From contig CANXME010002497.1 of the NCBI GenBank assembly GCA_948144175.1, positions 1-64,000 on the forward strand: 64,000 bases of DNA. Reading direction: 5' to 3'. Of the stretch, positions 22,801 through 31,856 are shown in pieces. A model generated the notes under the pieces. The model ran no database searches. It saw only the letters and a program-made list of their open reading frames with translations, and was not told the DNA's origin. The DNA is from Closterium sp. NIES-65 (taxonomy: Eukaryota; Streptophyta; Zygnematophyceae; Desmidiales; Closteriaceae). The position numbers and the translations under genes were made by a program. How positions within the stretch are numbered: the first letter of the stretch is position 1; every line of letters starts with the position of its first letter.

Positions 22801-23016
22801 TGGAGGTGACTCCTGCTGCCATTCACCCTTGCACTCATGTACACACATCTGTACCCCTCTGTACCACTCTATACCCCACAGATGAGTCTGGAGGAGGCCA
22901 TGGGGTATGTGCAAACAGGCGAGCTGGTGGAGGTGACTCCTGCTGCCATCCGCCTTCGCAAGAAAGAGCTCAGCTCGTCCAAGCGGAAAACATCTAGGCG
23001 CAACCAGAAAGAGTGA
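10458..23016 (+). CDS. typA: BipA/TypA-type translational GTPase, 18 exons
   Basis: This is a ribosome-associated GTPase of the EF-G-like BipA/TypA family. My exon model is 10458-11078, 11397-11471, 12244-12394, 12812-12880, 14999-15213, 15847-15987, 16462-16587, 17214-17312, 17914-18037, 18436-18499, 18947-19001, 19873-20102, 20430-20503, 21050-21115, 21419-21489, 21819-21869, 22467-22550 and 22882-23016. All junctions are GT-AG and the sum is 2451 nt, or 816 aa. The GTPase motifs are AHVDHGKTT (143-151), RGIT (200-203), DTPGH (222-226) and NKCD (276-279). The family C-terminal block follows ([57 protein letters not shown]). The Arg/Ser-rich N-terminus of about 130 aa looks like an organellar transit peptide, mitochondrial or plastid. 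Oddities are a Gly/Ser insert at 160-184 inside the G domain, a Ser-rich insert in exon 12, and tandem partial copies of most exons. Which copy is spliced is inferred from phase and homology. Confidence 0.88.
11690..11860. repeat. Simple repeats in TypA intron 2
   Basis: CACACCA repeats lie near 11699-11725, an A12 run near 11777, and a (CCA)n tract near 11806-11837. Confidence 0.85.
11862..12170 (+). repeat. Three partial copies of TypA exon 3 in the preceding intron
   Basis: Copies beginning near 11863, 11976 and 12088 repeat CAG/GTG-GAG(CAG)-CGG-GTG-ATG-GG and the [14 protein letters not shown] coding segment of exon 3, each behind an AG acceptor. The first two end in a TAG after DVV. The third reads on through AEGPLAQT and then diverges. 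The two units with TAG are about 112 bp apart and nearly identical through the intron. The full exon is the fourth copy, at 12244. Confidence 0.92.
12540..12810. repeat. CCATGCCATA and CACCCCACCGCA simple repeats in intron 3
   Basis: Degenerate CCATGCCATG-type repeats (about 12545-12660) are followed by C/A-rich CACACCACACCCCACCGCA repeats (about 12708-12803). Open frames across them are compositional. Confidence 0.85.
13113..13320. repeat. Palindrome-linked tandem copies in intron 4
   Basis: The unit TTTGTGCAGATGCCAAGGTA is repeated four times. Consecutive copies are separated by TTTTGAGGCGCCTCAAAA (13140-13157 and 13192-13209, period 52) and by a larger hairpin around TTTTGAGAATTCTCAA (13257-13274), whose arms come from GTATGGAGATC and a degenerate inverse. 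Confidence 0.92.
13345..13471. repeat. Palindrome with ACGT core expanded into a 22-bp array
   Basis: TTTTGAGACGTCTCAAAG (13345-13362) is followed by five units of ATGGTTTTGAAACGTCTCAAAG, so the palindrome itself has been tandemly amplified. Confidence 0.92.
13611..13636. repeat. Palindrome TTTTGAGTCGACTCAAAA within exon-5 copy
   Basis: The 18-mer (13615-13632) with GAC/GTC arms sits between two copies of CAGCTGGAC, interrupting the first exon-5 copy. Confidence 0.9.
14238..14433. repeat. Three 40-bp hairpins at 78-bp period
   Basis: Near-palindromes at 14238-14277, 14316-14355 and 14394-14433 have arms GATGAGTCG/CGACTCATC around a TTTTTGATTCGACTCAAAAA-like core. Each pair is separated by the repeated CCAGCCACGGCTGGGACAGC unit. 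Confidence 0.92.
15270..15385 (+). repeat. Partial copy of the 3' half of TypA exon 5
   Basis: The segment coding [30 protein letters not shown] with its GTAGG donor lies 3' of the real exon. A deletion of one base near 15290 shifts its frame relative to the exon. Confidence 0.85.
15615..15846 (+). repeat. Partial copies of TypA exon 6 start, and a 29-bp intron repeat
   Basis: Two copies of the exon-6 beginning (GCCAGGTGTCACCGATTGAC and a second TTGACAGGGACTGG) precede the true exon at 15847. Between them CTCAAAAGCCTGGTCTTTCC plus CTCTCCCGTGTC repeats three times. Confidence 0.85.
16040..16115 (+). repeat. Partial copy of TypA exon 6 (3' half)
   Basis: The [20 protein letters not shown] segment is repeated just downstream of exon 6 with about 95% identity and then breaks off. 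Confidence 0.85.
16312..16385 (+). repeat. Upstream partial copy of TypA exon 7
   Basis: The [20 protein letters not shown] segment behind a CAG acceptor precedes the real exon at 16462 by 148 bp, the intron part being duplicated too. Confidence 0.88.
16655..16880 (+). repeat. Two downstream partial copies of TypA exon 7
   Basis: Copies at about 16664-16730 and 16795-16875 encode [19 protein letters not shown] and end at a GT (CTCTCG/GTGCGT and CTCTTG/GTATGC). Both keep usable donors but lack the exon 5' half. Confidence 0.88.
16870..17060. repeat. Direct repeat around palindrome GTTGAGGCGCCTCAAAG
   Basis: The unit CTCCTTGCACTGGCCTTAGC occurs twice upstream (16888 and 16929), and a diverged third copy (near 17029) lies downstream of the palindrome at 16981-16997. 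Confidence 0.85.
17344..17420 (+). repeat. Partial copy of TypA exon 8 (3' part)
   Basis: [12 protein letters not shown] is repeated after exon 8, then runs into TGA, but keeps CACCCAG/GTGAGG at its end. Confidence 0.85.
17520..17760 (+). repeat. Two exon-9 start copies joined by a TCGA/TCTA palindrome
   Basis: Copies at 17527-17612 and 17683-17755 (CACACCAGATGACCGGGCTG, coding a frame-broken MTGLNIGAR...LREEVA.NVSLGG) are separated by a chained palindrome at 17612-17666 built from GACTTTTGAG/CTCAAAAGTC. The full exon 9 is at 17914. The first copy also carries a CGCA duplication that shifts its frame. Confidence 0.92.
18088..18150 (+). repeat. Partial copy of TypA exon 9 end
   Basis: PSADAF, a stop, then [10 protein letters not shown] with GGTGAGTGGCGG repeats the 3' end of exon 9 and its donor. 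Confidence 0.85.
18205..18345. repeat. Palindrome-linked duplication in intron 9
   Basis: AGTCTCCTTTTGAAGGCAGC and about 35 further bases occur twice (from 18212 and 18289). The 28-bp hairpin 18259-18286, core TTTTGAGGCGCCTCATAA, sits between them. Confidence 0.93.
18612..18632. repeat. Palindrome with AATT core near a GTAAGT
   Basis: AGTATTGAGAATTCTCATAC is an imperfect member of the family, here without the outer TTTT/AAAA. Confidence 0.6.
19050..19530 (+). repeat. Copies of TypA exon 11 around a 28-bp minisatellite
   Basis: [12 protein letters not shown] coding copies at 19063-19099, 19410-19439 and 19487-19523 repeat exon 11 (18947-19001), each followed by GTGGGTGG, GTTGGTGG or GTGAGTGG. 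Between the first and second lies an array of nine and a half 28-bp units (19118-19380, unit with AAACAGGTGGGCTGCGGAGG) that ends in AGACGTCTCAAAAA, half of the intron palindrome. Confidence 0.92.
19562..19860 (+). repeat. Two copies of TypA exon 12 start
   Basis: Copies at about 19570-19620 ([15 protein letters not shown]) and 19711-19815 ([32 protein letters not shown]) precede the full exon at 19873. Both have CAG acceptors. The second is nearly complete to the serine run. Confidence 0.92.
20129..20380. repeat. Three direct copies separated by two hairpins, one of 52 bp
   Basis: GTGATTGTTCCTGCTGAA-type units begin near 20144, 20245 and 20334. The first and second are separated by a 33-bp hairpin (20175-20207, core TTTTGAGACGTCTAAAA). 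The second and third are separated by a perfect 52-bp palindrome (20282-20333, centre TCGA at 20306-20309). The left arm of the 52-mer continues the upstream copy and the right arm is its exact inverse. Confidence 0.95.
20585..20640 (+). repeat. Partial copy of TypA exon 13
   Basis: [15 protein letters not shown] with its C/GTGAGTGCC donor repeats the 3' part of exon 13. Confidence 0.88.
20825..20975 (+). repeat. Two exon-14 copies around a fold-back
   Basis: GGTCAGCTGGAGCGGAGGCG occurs near 20847 and 20946, before the true exon 14 (21050). A hairpin with arms TCCAACTTTTGAG/CTCCTCAAAAGTTGGA and a 25-bp loop (20871-20922) lies between them. The first copy also has a CAG acceptor and the YEPWG start. 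Confidence 0.9.
21940..22135. repeat. Partial copies of TypA exon 16 and downstream intron
   Basis: GAGTGAGGGGGAGGAGGGGGTG-type intron sequence with a degenerate GAGAATGCCAGGATGACGAC piece of exon 16 recurs at about 21955 and 22070. Confidence 0.75.
22630..22850 (+). repeat. Two partial copies of TypA exon 18
   Basis: Copies at about 22638-22690 and 22754-22830 ([23 protein letters not shown] in the second) precede the terminal exon at 22882. Each has a CAG acceptor. The second could join in frame to exon 17 but then runs into intron sequence. Confidence 0.9.
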
Positions 23017-23182
23017 CGTGATGTTTACGATGTGTTTGGGAGGGCGACAAAATCCTGATGCACAGAACCGCGAAAGACATTCAAGTGACATTCACATTTG
23101 AAATTCATCAAATAGTGTATTTTTCATGTTAAAGGAATAGACATACGTATTGGACCTCTTGTTCACCACACTACATGAGTAT
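23017..23182. other. TypA 3' flank
   Basis: This single-copy sequence between the TypA stop and the gypsy element presumably holds the 3' UTR. No clear polyadenylation signal stands out. Confidence 0.6.
23178..23182. repeat. Target-site duplication AGTAT (left copy)
   Basis: AGTAT also follows the right LTR at 40996-41000, fixing the ends of the gypsy element despite 12 kb of nested DNA. Confidence 0.9.
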
Positions 23183-23529
23183 TGTTACGAGTGCAATTGA
23201 GTGAGCGAACGAGGATTGCACTATCGAAGCAAGAGTAAAATGAGCGAAGGCATGAGCGAAGAATATATAGCGAAACTGCAGTGGTAACGGTAATGGACTG
23301 TGGTTGTCACGCGACGAGCCTGGGACTGAGGTTGGGGAAAATGTCGAAGCGGAGGCACGAAGCGCGGGTTACCCGCTGAGCCGTGAGGTCGGGGTGCGAT
23401 GTACGAAGGGGGCGGGAGGATTATCGATGCGAGGGTTGCGAGTGGTAACGGTGCTGACTGTGGTGCTACAGTGGTGTACGGTAAGCGCTGAGCACGGACG
23501 CGAAGTAAGGAAAATGAATTTTCCTTACA
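23183..23529 (-). repeat. 3' LTR of the gypsy element
   Basis: It begins TGTTACGAGTGC and ends TTTTCCTTACA as written on the plus strand. Confidence 0.9.
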
Positions 23530-23550
23530 CTACCCCCCCCCCCCCTAAGG
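23530..23550 (-). other. Polypurine tract of the gypsy element
   Basis: A run of 14 C (purines on the minus strand) abuts the 3' LTR, as required for plus-strand priming. Confidence 0.85.
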
Positions 23551-23567
23551 AGGTCCTCCTTACGAAA

Positions 23568-23745
23568 GCGCGTGTACATCCCTGAAGTTTCGGCTGCGCA
23601 GATACTCGGTGAGGACGGGGTGGTTTTCGATTCTGTCCAGGGGAACCTAGTTGTCTTCGGTGGGTGTACGGTCTTTCCAGCGGATCAGGAACTCGATCCT
23701 TCGGGCTCCTCGAGGGTCACGAACTCTGTGGCTCAGAATTTTCTC
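23568..23745 (-). pseudogene. Chromodomain at the integrase C-terminus
   Basis: The minus-strand frame reads EKILSHRVRDPRGARRIEFL, IRWKDRTPTEDN, a TAG (23647-23649), then VPLDRIENHPVLTEYL. This matches the chromodomain pattern (aromatic/hydrophobic IRWKG..., then W, then L..C/I) that targets chromoviruses to modified histones. The TAG falls where the domain normally has a conserved tryptophan. Confidence 0.8.
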
Positions 23746-24119
23746 GGGGGTGATGATTGGTTCAGTCGGCGGTCGTGTCATGCTGGCTGGGCGATTACGT
23801 GGCAGTTGGCTCGTGGACGGGACGTAAGGGCGAAGCAGGCTGACGTGGAATGAGGGGCTGACGTACTAGTCAGCGAGGAGGAGGAGGTGGGTGGTGACGG
23901 GCGTAATCATGTGGCTTATGCGAAATGGCCCGCAGTATCGGGGGCGGAGTTTTGGGGTGATGGGCAGTCGGAGGTTCTGAGTGTCAAGTAAAACTAGGTC
24001 GTCAGGTTGGTGAGTGACAGGTCGGCGGTGGCGGTCGGCATTACGTTTAGCTATGATGTTGGATTTTTTTATTGCGTCTGCTGCCCGGGTCCGTGCTGCT
24101 TGTAATATTTCGGCGAACC

Positions 24120-25122
24120 GTTGTGCTCATGGCACTGGGTTGTCGGGATTCGGGGTCATGGGTACTGTCGGGTCTTGTCCGTAGTTCAGGTAAAATGGTG
24201 ACTGTTGGGTCGTGGCGGACGGTGAGTTGTTGTATGCGAATTCAATGAGTGGGACCTGTTGTTCCCAGGTGGTTGGGTCGTCGCACGTGACTCGGGTGAG
24301 TTGCTCCATAGTTTGGTTTGTCCGTTATGTCTGTCCGTCGGTTTCAAGGTGGTACGAAGAACTGAACTGTAGTCGCGTGCCGAACTGCTGCCACAGGTTC
24401 CGCCAGATTTTGCTGGTGAATTTCATGTCGCGGTCGTTGATGATCGCTGATGGTATCCCGTGCAGTCAAACGACGATGGAGATGAAGAGTTGAGCTGTTT
24501 CTTTGGCTGTGATTGATTTTTTGCAGGCTGCGAAGTGTGCCATTTTCGTCAATCGATCGACGACGACCAGGATCGCGTCGTTCCCACTCGCCCCGGCCGG
24601 TAACCCCGTGACGAAGTCCATCGTCACCTGCTGCCAAGCACGCTCTTGGGGTGGTATCGGTTGCAACTGTCCTGCCGGCCGCTACCGTGATGATTTCATG
24701 AGCTGGCAAGTGGGACACGATGCCACGTGTCGTTGTACGTCGGTCAACATTTCGGGCCAGTAATAATACCGCTGCAGCTGCTGCCGTGTTTTCTCTACCC
24801 TGAAATGCTCTGAGGTAACTCCGTCGTGTGCCTCCTGTAATAGTAATTCCCGTAGCAGTGTGTACCCTGGTACCCAGATGCGGTCGGTCCCGGATTTTAC
24901 GTAATAGACTCCTTTTGCTGCTGCGAACTGCTGCGAATTTCCTCCTGTGAAGAATGGATCCGTTTGGTACCCGTGGGTGAATAGGCCTGTCTGTAGTGGG
25001 CTTGTCTGGGCGAGTAGTATTGCATGGATCTGGGCAATGGGGCGGGTCAATGCGTCGGCGATGTTCGAGGCTCCCTTTTTGTAGGTGACCGTGTAGTGAA
25101 AGTTGGAATCGAGAAAGTCGTG
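24120..25122 (-). pseudogene. Gypsy RNase H end and integrase
   Basis: From the right, DFLDSNFHYTVTYKKGASNI and ADALTRP end the RNase H domain. The integrase zinc finger follows (H..H near EAHDGVTSEHF, then CPTCQL), then the core with VTMDFVTGLP, VVVDRLTKMAHF and EFAYNNSPSATTQQSPFYLNYG. The core spans two frames (breaks near 24470 and 24340) and would be inactive as it stands. Integrase would insert the cDNA. Confidence 0.85.
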
Positions 25123-25246
25123 TGAAGAAATGAGGAATGAATGCACTGGCAAACAGGTGGGTACAAGTAGGAAAACCTAAAAGTGTTGTAACCCATATTG
25201 TCTACCCCACTACAGCCTACACAGACTATAGCATATGAGTTTGACA
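25123..25246 (-). repeat. 3' LTR of copia element 3
   Basis: In minus orientation it begins TGTCAAACTCATATGC and ends about TTTCTTCA. It is diverged from the LTRs of elements 1 and 2. Confidence 0.8.
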
Positions 25247-25443
25247 CACCCCCATAGGCAAAATGGGGGAGAACAAGAGGTCACAAGAACAGTCAAGCAA
25301 AGCAAAGCAAGCTCAGGGTGGATCACAACGTCACCACACATTCCGAGCACAAGTTCTAGGCCACAAGGCCAGTTCACATGCAAGATCATATATAAAGGTA
25401 AACAAGCAAGTGCAGGTATAGAAAGATCACAGTACAAGCAAGG

Positions 25444-26958
25444 TCAAGAAGTGAGCAAGTGAGGCCAAGTCGGCACAAGACCTAGCATCGTACAGCAGCG
25501 CTGATGATCACAAGGCGGAAGTGCCTTGGTAAAGATATCAGCAGTGTTGGCCTCAGAGGCCACGTAAGCAAGGCGCAGCTGACCACGCTGCTGCAGCTCA
25601 CGAGCAAGGAAGTAGCGAAGAGCAATGTGCTTCGTTATGTGCTCCAGTCTGTGCTCCCGACACAAGGCCAGCATGGCCTTGTTGTCTACGTACAGAACTG
25701 GAGGAGAACGAGGCGGCTCTCCTAGGTCAGTCAGCAGGTAGGTGAGCCAGCGTAGCTCCTGAGCAGCCATGGCCCCCACGTAGATCTCAGCCTCACAGCT
25801 GCAGCCGAGAACAGAAGACGAGCGGGTAGACTGCCACGAAGCAGAGCCGGACCCAAGGCTGAAGGTGTAACCCTGTGACGACCGCTGCGTGGCCTGGTCA
25901 TCAGCCTAAGAAGCGTCTGCGTGACCTGTGAGGACCACTGAACGCCGCCCTCCAAGCACTAGCCCCATGCCCGACGTACTGCACAAGTAGCGCAACACCC
26001 TCTTCGCTGCAGCCATGTGCTCTGGTCGGTGTCTCCCAGGAGCAACATAGCGTACCAAGATGCTAAGAGGGTATGCAAGGTCAGGTCGTGTGCAGGTCAT
26101 CAGGTACATGAGGCAGCCAACAAGCTCTGGGTATGGGCCACTCGGCTCTACGGACTCATCCGAAGACAGAGCTGAGAGCAAGTGGCGAGTAGGCAGAGGA
26201 GTGGCGTGAGGCGAGGAGTACGTGAAGTCGAAGCGCTGAAGGACCTGCTGCACCATGTGTGACTGAGTCAGGGTAATGGTGCGCTGTGCTCTGTCCCGGG
26301 TGATCTGCAAGCCAAGGTAGCTGCGCAGTTCACCCAGGTCTGTGCACGTGTGTCTCTTCTGCAGCTCGGACTTCACGTGGGCGAGTCCAACAGTGTCAGC
26401 AGTGGCAAAGACCAAGTCGTCGACGTACACGAGGATGTAGAACGGCGGCAAAGAGGTGTCGGTGCGCAGAAACAGCGACGGGTCGGCAGTAGAAGGAGCA
26501 AACCCAAGAGTCGCAAGTGTAGTCCTCAGTGTGTCGTGCCACTCACGGGGTGCCTGGCGGAGACCGTAGACTGGCCGCCAGAGGCTCCACTGGGTACCAG
26601 GGGGAAACGACCCAGTGAAGCCAGGTGGGCGGCGCAGCCAGATCTCCTCGTGCAGGCTGCCCTGTAGGAAAGCTGTGCTAAAGTCAAGGGAGTGAAGCGC
26701 GTAGTCGCGCTGAGCAGCTATGTGCAGCAGCACCTGAAGAGTGCTCATCTTCGGGGTGGGAGAGAAGGTCTGAAAGTAGTCAACTCCCTGCCGCTGACTA
26801 AAGCCTCGAGCCACGTAACGCGCCTTGAAGACAGGCGGAGAACCCGGCGGCCGCTTCACCCTGAAAATCCACATGCCACTGACGATGTTCGCCCCAGGAG
26901 GGGGAACCTCGTCAACGTAGGTGCCTGTGGACTTCCAGGATGCCATCTCTGCGTCCAT
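25444..26958 (-). pseudogene. Copia 3 reverse transcriptase and RNase H
   Basis: The reverse transcriptase (26958-25906) is intact in frame, with YVDDLVFATAD, LHSLDFSTAFLQGS and YGLRQAPREW. It ends at HADAS followed by TAG where the family has tryptophan (TGG to TAG). The RNase H remainder (25955-25731 and 25779-25444) is in other frames and keeps YVDNKAMLALC, TKHIALRYF and ADIFTKALPP. Confidence 0.88.
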
Positions 26959-27009
26959 GGCTGACTGCCACCGTGAGGAGTAGGGACCCTCGATCGCCTC
27001 AGCGTATGA

Positions 27010-30000
27010 TCAAGGAGTCGGGATGTCTTGTGCATCCAGGTCTCCCTCAGGGGCAATCAGCGTGGACACGAGTTGAGGCAAAGCAGCAGCAAAACACTGG
27101 AAATCCTCCTGCCTGTCCTCAAGGACGTCCGTGCTAAGAGCACACTCACCCCCGACGGACGGAGGACAGACAGACTTAGACTCAGCCACAAGACTAGCGG
27201 CGTAGTCTAGACAACAGCGAGCAGCAAAGTCGACAAGCTCAGCAACCAAGGCAGACGCAGCAGTGGACTCAAAGGAAGGGTCAGTGACAACAGTAGCCAG
27301 GAGACGCGTGACAGTAGGACTGGCAGCATGAAGAGAGTCAGACTCCGGGTTGGCAAGAATAGGAAGAGAGGACTCTGGAGGAGACGGCAACGGGACACGC
27401 AAAGGAGCAGTGGATGGACGCAGTGCCATCTGGTGTGTGCCTGGGACCGCAGGAGGACGCGGACGCAGAGCACGACTACTAGTGCGAGCAGCACGAACAG
27501 GCGACGCAGGACGAGACGCAGGCTCACGACGCTCAGCAAGACCTCCAGTACGACCAGTGTAGGGAGAAGGAGCAGGCAGGGGGGAGGCGGGTTGTAACTG
27601 TGAGTGCGACTGGACAGGCTGTGGACACTCTAAGGGAGGAGCAGGACCAGTAGAGGGCGTGAGACCAAGAACCTGCTCAAGGAGCGAAACGAAGTACGGC
27701 CGCGGCCGCGCAGCGCCTCCAGAACCAGCAGGGACAGCACCAGTACCCCCAGCGGCAGCACTAGCGCCAGCAGCACCTCCAGCTCCAACAGCGCCAACTC
27801 CAGCACCCTCAGAAGCACCAGCGCCAGCAGCACCTCCAGCGCCAACACCCCCAGCAGCTCTAGCTCCAGCAGCTCCAGCTCCAGCAGCTCCAGCAGCACC
27901 AACTCCAGCAGGACCGCCAGCCCCAGTACCGCCAGCAGCTCCTGCAGTACCTCCAGCAGAACCAACTCCTACAGCCCCAGCAGCACCCCCAGTCCCAGCA
28001 GCTCCAGTACCGCCAGTACGAACACCTCCAGGATAAGCAGCAACAGTAGCACCTCCAGCTCCAGCAGCACGGCTCCAGCGCCGGGCAAACCACTCGCACA
28101 GCTTTTGCGGAAAGGGTAGCTCCTGCCTCGACGAAGCACCCGAAGGGCCCCCAAACCCAGCACCACCAAAGGCCACACGAGCAGACCCAGCACCCCCAGG
28201 CTCCGCACCCCCAGGCTCAGCACCGCCAGGCTCCTTACCCCCAGGCTCCGCACCCCTAGGCTCAGCACCCCCAGGCTCCGCACACCCAGACTCCGCACCC
28301 CCACGCTCAGCACCCCCCAGATTCAGCACCCCCAGGCTCAGCACCCCTAGCAGCACCAGAGTCAACAGCTACCTCGAAAGGCTCGACTGCGTCTACCTTG
28401 GACACACCTGACGGGGCAGGACCCTGAGGGGGGAGAGGGTCTACCGGGGGAGGACCTGGCGCAAGGAAGAGCGGCGGCGGGGGGAGGGGCGCAGTGCGGT
28501 AGGGGAAGAGACGGTAGTAAGGCACCGACTCGTCAAAGGTGACATCCTGGGAGGACAGAACACGGCGCGAGGTGGGGTGGTAAAACTGCCAACCAGGCGC
28601 GTCAGGGGGGAAGCCAAGGAAGACGCAGGGAACAGCACGGGGGGACAGCTTGTCCGCAGACAAGTCGCGGACAAACGCCCGAGATCCCCAGACATGAAAC
28701 GCAGACGCATCGCCAACCTTCCCCGTCTACCGCAAGGTGGGGGAGGTCTCTGGCAAGGAGACCCGAGGCTAAAGGTTGAGCTGATGCGCTGCGTACTGAA
28801 CCGCAAACGGCCACAGAAAATGGGGAGCAGCCGCATGGATCATGGACGTACGAGCGACGTCCATGACCATGCCAATGCGGCGCTCAGCAATCCCATTTTG
28901 CTGTGGAGAGGCCGGAAGCGTGAACTTCTGGTGGATGCCCTGTGCACGACAGAAGGCTCCCAGACGGGCAGAGGAAAACTCCCCGCCTCTGTCAGAGTGC
29001 AGACGCAGAATAGGAAAGTCCGAGCCGAAACTCTCTCTGAGCTGGAGACGACCTGCGCGGATCCAGTCGATCAACACCTCAATGACGTCACCCTTGCTGT
29101 GCAAGGGGAACACCGTGGTGTAACGCGAGTAGTCGTCAACCACCAATAGGAAGTAACGCTCGTGACCCTGGCCACGGACGCGGGCGGGGCCCCACACGTC
29201 CATGTGAAGAGTCTGCAGCGGAGCCTCTGTCGGAGGAAACTCGGAGGAGTGAGGGGCGGCGCGCTGCCGCCCCTTGACGCAGGGAACGCAGGTAGGGGCA
29301 GGCCCCAGAGGGAGGGGAGGGAGGGACCGGGGGAGACCAGAGACAAGGTAACGGGAGGCCATGCCTCGGAGATGAGGCAGGGAGGGGTGACCAAGGCGGT
29401 GGTGCCAGAGGAGAGTCCGGTGGGACAGGAGACGACAAGAGCAGGGAGCAGACTCAGGACCAAACCTGGACGCTGCAGCAAACACCTGACCCGACGCAGC
29501 TACCTGACTAGACTCAGCAACCGGAGGAGACTCAGTAGTCAGTGTGTACAGGCTCGACCCCGGCTGACGGGTAAACGTGGCCAAGTGTCGGCCCGTCCGA
29601 GCACACGTACAGTGGGTCACCCGCTGACTCGCAGGAGTGAACTGGTCAATCCCCCCATCCTGCAGATCAGCACCACTCACCAAGTTTGTAGAGAACGAAG
29701 GGAGGTAGAGACCTGACAGGGTGCCAGAGGGGGCCGCCGGACACGGTAAGACAGTGGAGAAGTGAGCAAGGACAGGACCCCCAGAGGGGTCCGCCTGGGA
29801 GACCGCAACTGGCCGACTAAGCGGCGTAAGCGTGGTGCGGTCTCGAAAGAAGGAGCGGGAAGCACCCGAGTCAAGGGTGAAGGTGTGCAAGGCCTGAGCC
29901 GACGTGGTACCTGAGAGAGCAGACTCACCAGCACCTGGGGCAACAGACGCACTAGCATTGAGAGCAGCAGCCTCACCAGCACCTATAGCAGCAGCCTCAC

Positions 30001-30088
30001 CAGTACCTAGAGTAGCAGCCTCAATGCCCGGGTCAGGCGAAACAGACAGGTAACAGTCACCCTCATCACTAGTAGACACAACATACAT
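27010..30088 (-). pseudogene. Copia 3 protease, integrase and Gly/Ala-rich linker
   Basis: From 30088 the frame carries the protease (FTLDSGASRSFFRDRTTL), the integrase zinc region (LLWHHRLGHPS, CVPCVKG), and the core with LHMDVWGPAR, DDYSRYTTVFP, HSDRGGEF and NGIAERR. The frame breaks near 28770 and 28310. The linker 28365-27010 consists of GGAEPGGAEP and GAAGAGGAAG repeats. Protease and integrase motifs are better preserved here than in element 2. Confidence 0.85.
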
Positions 30089-30248
30089 GGCAGCAAGAAT
30101 GGCATCATAATCTAGATCAAAGATAGCAACCCCCGACCTAAGCAGCTCGCCCCAGCGGGGGATCTCAGTGGCGTCAGGGAACTGGAGACGCCAAGCGTCC
30201 GACAGGCGGCCGAAGCAGCGCTGGGTGGTGTGCGGGCCACCGCACGGC

Positions 30249-31401
30249 TCACCAGTGCGGTCGCCGGTACGGAGGACTTAGGCACAAAGACGCGCTAACG
30301 CGCAGCGTACCACTCACGAAGCTGCTGGGGGAGCGGGGTCTCACGAGTGCGCTGCTGCTGCTGGCGCTGACCACCACCGAAGCCGCCCCGCTGCGCAGAT
30401 CCACCCCGACCAGCTCCACCTCCGCCGCCGCCACCTCCGCCACCGCCGCCACCGCCTCCTCCTCCGCTCCCACCGCCACCGCCGCTGCCGCCTCCGCCTC
30501 CACCGCCGCCACCGAAGCCCCCACCCCTGCCACCACTCCCAATGCCACCCCCACTCCCTCCGCCGCCTCCACCGCCACCTCCACCGCCCCCGCCAGCCCC
30601 TCCAGCGCCCTTGCCCCCCTTGCCCTTGCCGGTGCGGCGTCTCCCGCTAGGGGCAGACGCAGCGCCGACCGACTCGGTGCCAACGAAGTCGACGGCAGCA
30701 GCAGAGGCAACAAAGGGCAAAAGGGGGGGGAGGGAGCACCCCTCAAAGAAGGGGGCACGAGGGTCACCACGAGAGGCTCCTACAGCGACTATACTCTTCT
30801 CAGCTGTTAGGAGGCGCTCCTCGAGGAGGTCAACGGTGAGTGTGGTGGGGCAAACAGAGAGGAAGTGGTCCCTGACCGAGCGAAGGGAGTCAGGGAGCCG
30901 GGTGACTATGTAGTAGAGGGTGATGTACATGGGGGGGGGGGTTCTTGGCGCAGAACTCAGCAAGAAGTGCAGCGCGGTAGCAGGTGTCACTAGTGCGAAG
31001 GTGCGTAATGAGGTAAGCGATTGTGGGAAAGGCGGCGAGGTCAGGAAACAGGTACGGCAGCATGAGGCGGCTAAGGGCAGCAGTGGCAGGGGAAGAGTAG
31101 CGTGCAACTACAGCATCGTACAAGGTCTTAGCACTCTTGTACTGACTAAAGTGCGCGCGCTCAGTGGACGGTAAGTGACTACGCACAGCAAGACGGGCAG
31201 CAGCATCGCGTGTGGCTCACTGTGAGCGAACAGTGCTGTTAGCATGGGCAGCATGGGCAGCAGAGGCGCCAGACGTGAGATCGAACAGTGAGAGACCGTC
31301 CTTCCTATCGCACTGTAGGAAAAGCTGTAAATCATTGACCCAGACCTCAAAGTCAACAGCTCGACCCTCAGCATCAAAGACTAGAACGCTAGGGGTAGCC
31401 C
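30249..31401 (-). pseudogene. Copia 3 gag
   Basis: Starting near 31401 (ATPSVLVFDAEGRAVDFEVW), the copia gag sequence passes through several frames (31377-31108, 31186-30890, 31107-30295). It includes MLPYLFPDLAAFPTIA, LITHLRTSDT and YYIVTRLPDSL, then a glycine-only region at about 30400-30610 like that of element 2. Confidence 0.82.
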
Positions 31402-31856
31402 TGACAGCAGTGGCAGCAAGCTAGGGGCAGCAGTAGCTGGCGTGGCTCGGCAGTGCTCTCACCAGGGCTGGTAGGTAGGGGCCGGCAAGTGGTGGGGCAG
31501 GGCCGAGGCGCGTCGGCAGGGACAGAGCCGCAACCGCAGCGGCAGCTCGTGCTGTCAGTGGCGGCGGCAGTTGCGGCTGTCGGCGGCGACGGCTGCTGCT
31601 GGTGGCGGCCGCCGCTGCTGTCGGCGGCGTCTGCTGCCGTCGGCTGCTGCTGGCGGCGGCGGCGGCGGCTGCTGCTGGCGGCGGCTGCTGCTGGTGGCGG
31701 AGGAGCTGAGAAGGGGCTGGGAAGGGTGGCGACGGGGCCACGAAGGGCGGCGGCGGGGCCGAGAAGGGGCCGCGAGGGGCCTCGAAGGGCGGCGACGGGG
31801 CCGCTAGGGGCGGCGACGGGGCCGCGAAGGGGCCGCGAGGGGCCAAGAAGGGCGAT
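31402..31856 (-). other. Truncated GC-rich leader of copia 3
   Basis: CGGCCCCGTCGCCGCCC-type repeats resemble the leader of element 2 but stop abruptly at the gypsy junction. Open frames are compositional. Confidence 0.75.

Larger units (their letters stand above)
25123..31856 (-). mobile_element. Copia element 3 (short-LTR family), 5' end deleted
   Basis: This is a third copy of the short-LTR copia family, inserted into the gypsy RNase H region in the same orientation. Its 3' LTR is at 25123-25246, with a TATGGGGGTG tract before it. Going 5' come RNase H, reverse transcriptase, linker, integrase, protease, gag and part of the GC-rich leader. At about 31856 the leader abuts gypsy sequence directly: the 5' LTR, primer site and about half the leader are missing, and so are roughly 100 codons of gypsy RNase H. 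No target duplication is visible. A single deletion across the insertion junction explains both losses. Confidence 0.88.

Noticed and set aside
24127..25152. A separate host integrase-like gene
   Set aside because: It is the gypsy pol continuation between the copia 3 insertion and the 3' LTR, in the same orientation and domain order.
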